Shown here piece by piece: positions 1 through 6,424 of a stretch of DNA of 16,456 bases (its first letter is position 1; each line of letters begins with the position of its first letter). The stretch is from NCBI GenBank assembly GCA_028701715.1, contig JAQVQF010000021.1, forward strand, positions 1 to 16,456. The letters run 5' to 3'. The stretch comes from Eubacteriales bacterium. GTDB taxonomy: Bacteria; Bacillota; Clostridia; Oscillospirales; CAG-382. A program made the translations under genes and the position numbers. The notes beneath the pieces were generated by a model. It did not search any database. It was not told where the DNA came from and saw only the letters and a program-made list of their open reading frames with translations.

Positions 1-46
1 AATCAAGGCGATATGCCTTAAAACAAATGATTTTCGCTCGATATCA

Positions 47-67
47 GCGGTTCTCACCGCGCTTTTT
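47..67 (+). terminator. Possible weak terminator of an upstream gene
   Basis: A 5-bp stem (GCGGT 47-51, ACCGC 56-60) with a 4-nt loop is followed by GC and a run of five T. It would fit the end of a plus-strand transcript entering from the left of the window. The stem is short, so this is tentative. Confidence 0.3.
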
Positions 68-104
68 CAAAAAAGACGCTTGAATTGTATTATACCTGTC
101 TGGA

Positions 105-142
105 AATCAGTTTTTTAGAGGTTACCTAAAAATAAACTGATT
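105..142. repeat. Interrupted inverted repeat
   Basis: AATCAGTTT at 105-113 is the exact reverse complement of AAACTGATT at 134-142. Inside these arms a second small stem can form (TTTTAG 113-118 with CTAAAA 126-131, or AGGT 119-122 with ACCT 124-127). It lies just beyond the adhesin terminator and has no T-tract of its own. Its role is unknown. Confidence 0.45.
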
Positions 143-145
143 ATA

Positions 146-176
146 AAAAACCGCCGGAAAAATCCCGGCGGTTTTT
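146..176 (-). terminator. Rho-independent terminator of the LamG/discoidin gene
   Basis: A perfect 12-bp stem is formed by AAAAACCGCCGG (146-157) and CCGGCGGTTTTT (165-176) with a 7-nt loop. Read on the minus strand it ends in a run of T. It sits about 20 nt after the stop codon at 197. The A/T flanks on both sides could make it bidirectional. Confidence 0.9.
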
Positions 177-196
177 AATATGAATAGCTAAACGGT

Positions 197-1630
197 TTAT
201 TTTCTTTTAATGACCGCGATGCCTGCGAGAGCTATAACGGAAAGTATGGCAAGAGCTGCGAAACCGGTGTCGCCCGTTATGGGAGTGCCGCCTTCGCTGG
301 TTTCGTTGTCGGAAATATCAGCAGAGGGTTCTTCCGATGTTTCGACCTCAACCTGCGTGTAGACTTCGATTTCGGAAGTCCAGAGGAAAGCGCCTGTTCC
401 GGTATATATCACTTTAACATATCTCGCTTCAGCGTTTGTGTCTACCGTAAATTCATAGACAACCCATCCTCCTTCTTCTCCGTATACGGGAGTAAGGTCG
501 GTGCCTTCAACTTTTTGCACGGAGGTGTAGTCCGATCCGTCGGTTGAATACAGGAATTCGACCGCGTCGGTTGTCGGGCTGGCGATACCCCATCCGTTGT
601 TGCCGATTAGGTCGGCATAAAAACCGGATATGGCGGTTACTTCGCCGAGATCTATAACAACCTCAACGCTCTGAGCGGAAAAGCCGGATATAATATCTGT
701 GCTGCCGCTATCTTCACGAAGTTTTACTCCGTCGGTAAGCTTGATGCCGTTATCGTCCCAACCGTCATCGCGCAGCGAGGTTTCGGAAACAGTGTAGGTT
801 TTATCGATAGCAATGTTTACGACAGTGGTTTCCGTGGGGATTTCCGTGGAAGTTTCGCTGCTGGATTCTTCGGGATCCAGAGGTTCACCGGTATCCGCCG
901 CATAATTTGCCGCAACCTCTGCCGCGGTGAGAGCTCTGTCATAGAATCTGAAGCCCGCAAATTCGGTGTTGTGGCTTCTTGATGCGTCCTCATGTCCGAA
1001 ATAGAAATTATCAACCGTAAAAGCGGTAGTCGGAGTGACCGACTGAAGAAGCACGCCGTTGACGTACATGCAGCAAACGCCGGCGTCAAGGTCGTAGGTG
1101 ATGGTAACGGTGGAATCCTTGAAATAATCTTTATCGGCTATTTCCACCTTGGGTCTCGCGTTGATGCCGTCCTTGAATTCCACATAAATCAGAGGAAGAG
1201 CCGTGAGCCTTATGAACGTCGAATAGTTATCATTTGCGCAGTTCATGTATGTACCGTATTGCGTACCCAGCACTTCCGTGTTTTTAATAACCATTTCAGT
1301 GGTGAACTTGCCGCTTGAAATAAGAGAAACAATAGCGCTGTCGAACTGTACCTTTGTGGCTTTGTTCATGAACACGCCGTTTTCGTCGTCGAAATAATTG
1401 TTCTCTTTGTCAAGGGAAGAAAGATCGATATTAACGTTCTTACCGGAGGCGTCAAGCCAGGTATTGCCGTCTTCGGAATGATAGCCTGCGGTGTAGAAAG
1501 CCGCCAATCCGTCGGTAACATAATCGCTGATGTCGGGGGCCGAGGTATCGGCGGAAGCGGACAGTACCAAAGCGGTGGCGATCCCCGCTACCATACAGAG
1601 AGACAGAATAATCGCTAAGAGTTTTTTCAT
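197..1630 (-). CDS. Secreted LamG-like and discoidin (F5/8 type C) surface protein with a PITGD wall-sorting tail
   Basis: This is probably a cell-surface carbohydrate-binding or adhesion protein. No catalytic domain is visible. Numbering from the chosen ATG at 1630 (477 aa): a signal peptide covers 1-27, with a likely cut after SASA. A concanavalin/LamG-like domain spans about 38-247 (DGLAAFYTAGYHSEDG near its start, FAGFRFYDRALTAAEVAANY at its end). A Ser/Thr/Glu linker at about 250-270 leads to a discoidin-like domain at about 272-424 (VVIDLGEVTAISGFYADL, ARYVKVIYTG). A second acidic linker precedes PITGD (450-454), a hydrophobic segment and a KRK tail, the layout of a sortase substrate. 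An in-frame ATG at 1639 overlaps the AAAGGA ribosome site (1639-1644); the ATG at 1630 lies 8 nt from it and is preferred. The gene is monocistronic, with its own promoter and terminator. The ligand is unknown. Confidence 0.85.
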   Translation of the reverse strand: MKKLLAIILSLCMVAGIATALVLSASADTSAPDISDYVTDGLAAFYTAGYHSEDGNTWLDASGKNVNIDLSSLDKENNYFDDENGVFMNKATKVQFDSAIVSLISSGKFTTEMVIKNTEVLGTQYGTYMNCANDNYSTFIRLTALPLIYVEFKDGINARPKVEIADKDYFKDSTVTITYDLDAGVCCMYVNGVLLQSVTPTTAFTVDNFYFGHEDASRSHNTEFAGFRFYDRALTAAEVAANYAADTGEPLDPEESSSETSTEIPTETTVVNIAIDKTYTVSETSLRDDGWDDNGIKLTDGVKLREDSGSTDIISGFSAQSVEVVIDLGEVTAISGFYADLIGNNGWGIASPTTDAVEFLYSTDGSDYTSVQKVEGTDLTPVYGEEGGWVVYEFTVDTNAEARYVKVIYTGTGAFLWTSEIEVYTQVEVETSEEPSADISDNETSEGGTPITGDTGFAALAILSVIALAGIAVIKRK

Positions 1631-1680
1631 GGTTTTCATCCTTTCTGTATTTTAAGTCATGTATCCATTTTGACTATATC

Positions 1681-1709
1681 ATTATAGAGGCATTATGTGT
1701 TTTTGTCAA
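1681..1709 (-). promoter_or_regulatory. Consensus sigma-A promoter of the LamG/discoidin gene
   Basis: On the minus strand the -35 TTGACA (1704-1709) and -10 TATAAT (1681-1686) are both exact consensus with a 17-bp spacer. The start point would be near 1674, giving a leader of about 45 nt. Confidence 0.85.
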
Positions 1710-1792
1710 TATTTATTTCATAAAATCAACTAAATATTTTAATGGAATATTAATCTTAATAGAATCTTCAGAGTTTATAAAGCTCCCGTTAC

Positions 1793-1821
1793 TTGAATTG
1801 TTATACTCAAGGGATTATAAT
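1793..1821 (+). promoter_or_regulatory. Sigma-A promoter of the hemolysin III gene
   Basis: TTGAAT (1793-1798), a 17-bp spacer and TATAAT (1816-1821) lie about 22 nt before the start codon, leaving a leader of only about 15 nt. A small inverted repeat, CTTGA 1792-1796 with TCAAG 1807-1811, lies within it. The longer reading frame that begins with TTG at 1793 is not used, because that codon is the -35 box. Confidence 0.75.
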
Positions 1822-1843
1822 ATTACCGAAATCAGGTGATATA

Positions 1844-2515
1844 ATGACAAGAACTCCGTTAAAAGAAAGAAAAATGCCCGACTATACGCGAGGCGAGGAA
1901 ATAATGAATATGGTGACGCACATTGTGGGCGGCTCCGCGGGTGTTATAATCCTTATTGCGAGCGTCGTCGTATCTTCTCTCGGCGGAAATCCCTGGGCGA
2001 TAGTATCGTCCGCCATTTACGGCTTTTCCATGGTCGCGCTTTATACCGTATCAAGCGTATATCACGGACTGCACCTCAACATGGGCAAGCGCGTAATGCA
2101 GGTAATAGACCACTGTACCATATATATGCTTATCGCCGGAACGTATACTCCCATTCTTCTCGTCGGCATACGTCCGGTACACCCTGTAACGGCTTGGATT
2201 ATTTTCGGCGCGGAATGGGGACTCGCGGCGCTCGCCGCGACATTAACCGCGATAGATCTTAAAAAATATGTAAAGTTTTCCATGGCGTGCTATATAATCA
2301 TGGGCTGGATGGTGGTGCTGAACATAAAACCCGTGGTTGAAGCAATGACATGGAGCGGCTTTGCTTGGTTGCTTGCGGGCGGCGTTTCATATACCATAGG
2401 CGCGGTGCTTTACGGTATAGGCAGGAAAAAGAAATATTTTCATTCGGTATTTCATATTTTCGTAAATATAGGAAGCCTGCTTCAGGCTGTAAGTATTATC
2501 TTCTATATATTGTAG
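1844..2515 (+). CDS. Hemolysin III / PAQR family integral membrane protein
   Basis: This is a 223-aa polytopic membrane protein of the hemolysin III (YqfA/TrhA) branch of the PAQR family. These are seven-helix proteins of the CREST superfamily, with a proposed metal-dependent hydrolase site. The conserved site is intact: SSVYH (Ser70, His74), the DHCTIYMLIAGTYTP block (Asp89, His90) and HSVFH (His200, His204). Hydrophobic segments fill almost the whole protein, and the length is normal for the family (about 210-230 aa). The ATG at 1844 is chosen because the ribosome site AGGTGAT lies just before it and the upstream in-frame TTG falls inside the promoter. It stands alone, divergent from the adhesin gene. 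Despite the name, haemolytic activity is not established for most members; a role in membrane lipid or energy homeostasis is likelier. Confidence 0.92.
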   Translation: MTRTPLKERKMPDYTRGEEIMNMVTHIVGGSAGVIILIASVVVSSLGGNPWAIVSSAIYGFSMVALYTVSSVYHGLHLNMGKRVMQVIDHCTIYMLIAGTYTPILLVGIRPVHPVTAWIIFGAEWGLAALAATLTAIDLKKYVKFSMACYIIMGWMVVLNIKPVVEAMTWSGFAWLLAGGVSYTIGAVLYGIGRKKKYFHSVFHIFVNIGSLLQAVSIIFYIL

Positions 2516-2542
2516 ATATTACAGCAGACAACCTAAAATGTT

Positions 2543-2615
2543 CCCCGCTGTACCGCCGTACCGCTGTACTGCCGTACCGTTGTACCGCCGTACCGTTGTA
2601 CGGCGGGGTTTTTTT
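2543..2615 (+). terminator. Terminator with a long repeat-filled loop
   Basis: CCCCGCTGTAC (2543-2553) pairs with GTACGGCGGGG (2598-2608), an 11-bp stem with one G-U pair, followed directly by seven T (2609-2615). The 44-nt loop is made of tandem 8-mers. The position 27 nt after the hemolysin III stop and the T-run fit a Rho-independent terminator. Confidence 0.75.
2549..2604. repeat. Seven tandem 8-bp repeats, consensus YGTACCGY
   Basis: Seven uninterrupted units run from 2549 to 2604: TGTACCGC, CGTACCGC, TGTACTGC, CGTACCGT, TGTACCGC, CGTACCGT, TGTACGGC. First bases alternate T/C, which gives a higher-order 16-bp period. The array makes up the loop and inner stem of the terminator after hemolysin III. 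Copy number may vary between strains. Confidence 0.9.
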
Positions 2616-2652
2616 ATCGCATAAAATTATTTAAAAAATATTGTTTTAGCCC

Positions 2653-2680
2653 TTGACAAACGCAAACTAATGTTTATAAT
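2653..2680 (+). promoter_or_regulatory. Consensus sigma-A promoter of the padR operon
   Basis: TTGACA (2653-2658) and TATAAT (2675-2680), both exact consensus, are separated by 16 bp. A second TATAAT overlaps at 2680-2685. The expected start point is near 2687, inside the palindrome at 2683-2705. Confidence 0.88.
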
Positions 2681-2682
2681 AT

Positions 2683-2705
2683 AATAGTGTTCAATGAATA
2701 CTATT
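2683..2705. promoter_or_regulatory. Near-perfect 23-bp palindrome, candidate PadR operator
   Basis: AATAGTGTTCA (2683-2693) and TGAATACTATT (2695-2705) flank a central A at 2694. Ten of eleven positions are complementary; only 2689/2699 mismatch. It begins 2 bp after the -10 box and covers the start site, where bound protein would block transcription. Known PadR operators are dyads with ATAC/GTAT-type half-sites, so autoregulation by the gene just downstream is the natural inference. Confidence 0.7.
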
Positions 2706-2716
2706 GTCAATGTATA

Positions 2717-2722
2717 AGGAGG
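2717..2722 (+). promoter_or_regulatory. Ribosome binding site that fixes the padR start
   Basis: AGGAGG, part of AAGGAGG at 2716-2722, lies 6 nt before a GTG at 2729. This selects the GTG over the in-frame upstream codon at 2687, which lies inside the promoter-proximal palindrome. Confidence 0.85.
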
Positions 2723-2728
2723 GTGCTT

Positions 2729-3037
2729 GTGAACGCGCAATATAAAAAAGGCGTGCTGGAACTGTGCGTGCTGTCGCTGCTCAAAAAGCATGACCGCTAC
2801 GGATATGAAATATCGGAATCCCTTTCCGCTCATATCGACATAGCCGACGGCACGGTTTATCCTATTTTAAGAAAGCTGAGGGATGACGGTCTGCTTACAA
2901 CCTATCTGCAGGAAGAAAGCGGAGGTCCGCCGCGAAAATATTACTCCCTTACAAAACTCGGGCGGGAAACATTTGAAAAGGACCGTGCCGAATATATAAG
3001 CTTTGCGAATGTTGTGTCAGCACTGCTCGAGGACTGA
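2729..3037 (+). CDS. PadR family transcriptional regulator
   Basis: This 102-aa protein (GTG start) is a short PadR-type winged-helix regulator, normally a dimeric repressor. The N-terminal block KKGVLELCVLSLL, then YGYEI, then DGTVYPILRKLRDDGLL (recognition helix) and the wing ending at RKYYSLTKLG are all typical. The C-terminal dimerisation helix follows at about 85-100. The length matches the short (about 105 aa) subfamily. It is the first gene of the operon, followed 41 nt later by a HAAS-domain gene, a very common pairing in Firmicutes in which PadR represses its membrane-protein partner. The 23-bp palindrome over its own promoter fits autorepression. The inducing signal cannot be read from sequence. 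Confidence 0.95.
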   Translation: MNAQYKKGVLELCVLSLLKKHDRYGYEISESLSAHIDIADGTVYPILRKLRDDGLLTTYLQEESGGPPRKYYSLTKLGRETFEKDRAEYISFANVVSALLED

Positions 3038-3078
3038 TTTATTTTAACCCATATTAAATGAAAGGAATGACTTTTATA

Positions 3079-3804
3079 ATGAAAAAAACCGAATATTTAA
3101 CTTCGTTGCACAATGAGTTGGAAAAGAAAAACATACCCGAAGCCGATGATATTATCGCGGAATATGAACAGCATTTTTCCTTTAAAACGGCGGACGGTTA
3201 TACTGAAGAAGAAATTTCCGCAAAGCTCGGTGATCCGGCAACGCTTGCCGCGCAATATGAAAACGGCACAAAAAGCACAAACGGCAAAGCCTCTTACGGC
3301 AGGAAAATAACGGTTGCGGTCGGTTTGATGTTTTCAGATATCTTCGCGGGTGTATTTTTCGTATTGCTTTACGCTTGGGAATTAATGATGACGGTATTAT
3401 CGCTGACCTGCGCCGTCATAGCCGCTTGCCTGTTCGGCGGTCTTAATATCTGTTCGCTGCTGCCTCCCATACCTTATTGGTGCGGTGTAATCTTTGCTCT
3501 TTCCTTTTTTGCGTTCGCCGTGTTTACCGCAATGTGCTGTATATATTTTGCCGCTTTTATCGGCCAGCTTATACGCTCTTACGGTCGATTTCATCATAAT
3601 ACTTATGCCGCCGCTTCCGGGAAAGCGGTTCTCCCCTCCTTGGCGATTAATCCCCGCCTTTCCGCAAAAGTCAACAGACGGTTACGGACTGTTACGCTGA
3701 TATCTCTTGCGGTATTTGCCGCGTGCACCGTTCTCGCAATGCTCGTATCGATGATATCATCCGGAGCCGTTGAGTTCTGGCACGCCTGGAACTGGTTTGT
3801 ATAA
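3079..3804 (+). CDS. HAAS (DUF1700) domain membrane protein, partner of PadR
   Basis: This 241-aa protein starts with a HAAS signalling domain (about 1-60: MKKTEYLTSLHNELEKK, then EEEISAKLGDPATLAAQY). About four hydrophobic segments follow, near 78-98, 101-125, 135-165 and 204-227. Proteins of this type are encoded beside PadR regulators and are thought to sense or respond to membrane stress; the biochemical role is unknown. The first in-frame ATG is at 3058, but ATG 3079 follows AAAGGA (3061-3066) and gives the family's usual MKKxEYL start. An intermediate ATG at 3067 touches that site and is unlikely. The arginine-rich stretch KVNRRLRT before the last segment suggests a cytoplasmic loop. 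It lies in the padR operon, 30 nt before the next gene. Confidence 0.88.
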   Translation: MKKTEYLTSLHNELEKKNIPEADDIIAEYEQHFSFKTADGYTEEEISAKLGDPATLAAQYENGTKSTNGKASYGRKITVAVGLMFSDIFAGVFFVLLYAWELMMTVLSLTCAVIAACLFGGLNICSLLPPIPYWCGVIFALSFFAFAVFTAMCCIYFAAFIGQLIRSYGRFHHNTYAAASGKAVLPSLAINPRLSAKVNRRLRTVTLISLAVFAACTVLAMLVSMISSGAVEFWHAWNWFV

Positions 3805-3834
3805 ACAGCTGCCTCTGAAAGGTGGGTATTAAAT

Positions 3835-4680
3835 ATGAAAACAGTCGTTATAACCGGCGTGACATCCGGCATAGGGCTTGAAACGGCGCGTATTTTAACA
3901 AAGCAGGGTTATGCGGTAATCGGTATCGGACACAGCGCGGAAAATTGCAATAAAGCAAGGGAAAGCATACTGTCGGGGAATCCTGACGCAATAATAGTAT
4001 TCTTTGCAGCCGATTTGATGCAGCAGCGGGAAGTCCTCCGTGTATCGGATGAAATAAAAGCATACCTTGACACGGAATGCGGCGGCGAGCTGTATGCGCT
4101 TATAAACAACGCGGGATGTGTCCGCAGCTGGTACATGACCACAAACGAGGGGTATGAGCAGCAATTTGCTTTAAATCATCTCGCCGGTTTTCTGCTTACG
4201 CATAAATTACTTCCGTATTTAATAAAAGCAAACGGACTCGTTATCATGACAGGGAGCGAATCCCACAAACGGACAAAAGTACGCTGGAACGATATTATGC
4301 TAAGCCGCGGTTATAATCCGTTGATCGCCTATAAGCAGTCCAAGCTATGCAATATACTTTACGCCAAGGGCTTAAACGACCGTTATGCCTCGTCCGGAGT
4401 ACGCGCTTATGTAGTCGACCCGGGGCTGGTTAAAACAGACATCGGCAATAAAAACACCGGGAGTCTGGTAAATCTCGTATGGACGGTACGCAAGCGCTTC
4501 GGGGTACCGCCTTCGGTCCCGGCGGAGACATATGCTTTCCTTTGCGGGCAAAATAAAAAGCCGGAAGGATTGTATTACTATCTGTGTAAGGAAAACAAAT
4601 ACAGCAAAGAGGTAACAAGCGACAACGCCGACCGGCTGTTCGCGCTCAGCGAACGCCTCTGCGGGATAAATTATTTATAA
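3835..4680 (+). CDS. Short-chain dehydrogenase/reductase, retinol dehydrogenase-like
   Basis: This 281-aa protein is an NAD(P)-dependent oxidoreductase of the classical SDR superfamily. Seen motifs: cofactor loop TGVTSGIG (7-14), Asp60 for the adenine ring, NNAG (91-94), the structural Asn114, the active-site Ser near 141-143 (MTGSES), the YKQSK motif (Tyr166, Lys170) and PG (196-197). The YxQSKLxNIL sequence and the insertion between the Ser and Tyr resemble retinol-dehydrogenase or protochlorophyllide-reductase-like SDRs. No acidic residue ends strand beta-2 (IGIGHS), so NADP may be preferred; that is an inference. A GGTGGG ribosome site precedes the ATG. It is third in the padR operon. The substrate cannot be inferred. 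Confidence 0.92.
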   Translation: MKTVVITGVTSGIGLETARILTKQGYAVIGIGHSAENCNKARESILSGNPDAIIVFFAADLMQQREVLRVSDEIKAYLDTECGGELYALINNAGCVRSWYMTTNEGYEQQFALNHLAGFLLTHKLLPYLIKANGLVIMTGSESHKRTKVRWNDIMLSRGYNPLIAYKQSKLCNILYAKGLNDRYASSGVRAYVVDPGLVKTDIGNKNTGSLVNLVWTVRKRFGVPPSVPAETYAFLCGQNKKPEGLYYYLCKENKYSKEVTSDNADRLFALSERLCGINYL

Positions 4681-4708
4681 ATATTATAAAAGAGAGGTGT
4701 GAGAACGA

Positions 4709-5560
4709 ATGAAAAATCAAAAAGCGATTGGATACGAAAATCAAAACGTGTTTATTACCGGCGCCGCCGGCGGTCTCGGACGCGTTCTTGCCGCCGAATG
4801 CGCACACAGAGGATATAATCTATTCTTAACCGACGTGAATGAAGAAGGCTTGCTTTGTATCAGAGAAGGGCTTGAACGGCAGTTCGGAGTAACCGTCGCA
4901 GCGAAGGCGTGCGATTTAACCTGCAACGAAAGCGTGGACGAGATGCTTGGGATTATCGATAAAAGCAATATCCGTTTCGATATTCTGCTCAATATCGCAG
5001 GCCTTGATTATGAAGGCGGTTTTACATGCCGCGAACGTGAGAATATCGTAAAAATAGTTACGCTAAACGACGCGGCGACGCTTCGGATTACCCATGCGAT
5101 TTTGGAACGCCGCAGAAAAGGCCGCCGTTTTACCGCGGTTTTTGTTTCCAGTCTCGCTTCGATGTTCCCCATGCCGTTAAAAGCCACCTATGCCGCTTCC
5201 AAGCGGTTCCTGCTCGATTTCTCGACAGCTCTGCGGCAGGAATTAAAAAATCATAACGTTAATGTTCTCGCATTATGCCCCGGCGGTATGGTAACAACAA
5301 AGGAAACAACCGAAGCCATATGCGCTCAGGGCTTCTGGGGTTCGGCGACGACGAATCCGCTCGAATCGGTTGCCGCGAAAACGCTCAACCGTGCGTTCGG
5401 CGGCAAGGGTATTTATATACCGGGAGGGTTAAACCGAACACTTTCGTTTATCGGGAAATTCATTCCGCGTTCGCTGGCGGCACAGCTCATATACCGCAGA
5501 TGGAACCGCGCTCAAAACAAGTGGTTAAATAATGGTAACGAAAACTCTGTTACCGTATAA
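4709..5560 (+). CDS. Second short-chain dehydrogenase/reductase of the operon
   Basis: This 283-aa classical SDR is not a recent duplicate of its neighbour. Motifs: TGAAGGLG (17-24), Asp42 at the end of beta-2 (FLTDVN, suggesting NAD), Asp69, NIAG (95-98, in place of NNAG), Ser147/148 (VSSLAS), YAASK (Tyr161, Lys165) and CPGG. The region after the active site, with KRFLLDFSTALRQELK, resembles the DltE/YqjQ-type group of SDRs that act on acyl or keto groups. The tail, about 215-283, contains IYRRWNRAQNKW and could be membrane-associated. It follows the first SDR by 28 nt with an AGAGGTG ribosome site and is the last gene before the shared terminator. The substrate is unknown. Confidence 0.92.
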   Translation: MKNQKAIGYENQNVFITGAAGGLGRVLAAECAHRGYNLFLTDVNEEGLLCIREGLERQFGVTVAAKACDLTCNESVDEMLGIIDKSNIRFDILLNIAGLDYEGGFTCRERENIVKIVTLNDAATLRITHAILERRRKGRRFTAVFVSSLASMFPMPLKATYAASKRFLLDFSTALRQELKNHNVNVLALCPGGMVTTKETTEAICAQGFWGSATTNPLESVAAKTLNRAFGGKGIYIPGGLNRTLSFIGKFIPRSLAAQLIYRRWNRAQNKWLNNGNENSVTV

Positions 5561-5577
5561 AATATATCCGCTAAAAC

Positions 5578-5609
5578 AAAACCGACGCCGTTAAAACGAC
5601 GCCGGTTTT
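5578..5609. terminator. Bidirectional terminator between convergent genes
   Basis: AAAACCG-A-CG-C-CGT (5578-5591) pairs with ACG-A-CG-C-CGGTTTT (5596-5609) over a 4-nt loop, 12 of 14 positions matching. A-runs on the left and T-runs on the right allow termination in both directions. It lies between the SDR stop at 5560 and the phosphoribosyltransferase stop at 5621. Confidence 0.8.
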
Positions 5610-5620
5610 TAAAATGATTA

Positions 5621-6178
5621 TTAAAGAGGCAACGGCTTTCCGTCCGGAGCAAACAGCGGAAGCGGTTCGAGAAAAATAATATCATTTCTTTTCGCGGCGT
5701 CGCCCTCGGCGAGCACGCACATTTTACCGATAATTACCCCGCCCGCCTGACCGACCAGGTTTTCAACGGCTTTCAGCGATCCGCCCGTTGAGATTACGTC
5801 GTCCAATATCAATACGCGCTTGCCCTTGAGCAGCGCGGCGTCGGCGCCGTCCATATACAGCTTCTGAGCGCCCGCCGTGGTTATAGAAACGTCCTCCGTT
5901 TCGAAAACCCCGTTCATATAGGCCTTCTTCGCCTTGCGGACGAGCATATATTTATTCCTGCCGGACTGCCTTGCCATTTCATGTATAAGCGGTATCGCCT
6001 TTGCCTCCGGCGCTACCATGAAGTCAAAATCGGGGGCTTTTTTCAAAAGCTCAGCCGCGCAGGCGCAGGTCAACTCCACGTCGCCGAAAATGACAAAGGC
6101 CGCAATGGTGAGCTTATCGTTCAGCGGACAGAGCGGAAGCTTTCTTTCAAGCCCGGCTACATTAATTTCATATACCAT
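5621..6178 (-). CDS. Purine-type phosphoribosyltransferase, adenine phosphoribosyltransferase-like
   Basis: This 185-aa type I phosphoribosyltransferase transfers the ribose-phosphate of PRPP to a nucleobase, a purine salvage step in the cytoplasm. The PRPP loop is clear: VLILDDVISTGGS at 122-134 with Asp126/Asp127 and Thr131-Gly-Gly-Ser. The block MVAPEAKAIPLIHEMARQSG (54-73) and NKYMLVRKAKKAYM (75-88) match the Apt/Xpt/PurR C-terminal group. The length suits adenine phosphoribosyltransferase (about 170-185 aa), but base specificity cannot be settled by eye and a regulator-like paralog is possible. The ATG at 6178 follows AAGGAGATG. It has its own promoter and is convergent with the SDR genes. 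Confidence 0.82.
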   Translation of the reverse strand: MVYEINVAGLERKLPLCPLNDKLTIAAFVIFGDVELTCACAAELLKKAPDFDFMVAPEAKAIPLIHEMARQSGRNKYMLVRKAKKAYMNGVFETEDVSITTAGAQKLYMDGADAALLKGKRVLILDDVISTGGSLKAVENLVGQAGGVIIGKMCVLAEGDAAKRNDIIFLEPLPLFAPDGKPLPL

Positions 6179-6211
6179 TAAAACATCTCCTTCGATTTTA
6201 TCACAAAGGAC

Positions 6212-6240
6212 AGTATAATAAAAATCAATAAAAAAATCAA
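6212..6240 (-). promoter_or_regulatory. Promoter of the phosphoribosyltransferase gene
   Basis: On the minus strand TTGATT (6235-6240) and TATACT (6212-6217) are separated by 17 bp. The expected leader is about 25 nt. The spacer is T-rich. Each box is one or two bases from consensus. Confidence 0.6.
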
Positions 6241-6424
6241 TGACGGATTTACAAAAAAATTAACAAGGTCACCGCGTCCGACCGTCCGGTTGTAACGTTT
6301 TCGGAATATATATACGCGTTATGATAAACAAGATACTGTTTTTGTGCCAAATTATCTTAAATATCATTTGTTGATATCAGGGCTTACCGAAAAACTCATT
6401 CGGAGTTATTCAATATACCCTATA

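Noticed and set aside
2..117. Open plus-strand frame from the left edge to a stop near 117, about 38 codons
   Set aside because: No recognisable motif, it runs through a possible hairpin terminator, and it could be chance in A/T-rich intergenic DNA.
2549..2604. CRISPR-like array
   Set aside because: Units are 8 bp with no spacers, and the array sits inside a terminator hairpin.
6241..6300. Terminator for the subtilase gene in the GTCCG-rich stretch at about 6268-6295
   Set aside because: The best minus-strand pairing (ACAA..GG with CC..TTGT) has a 2x2 internal loop, a long unpaired interior and a T-run set back from the stem. It is too weak to list.
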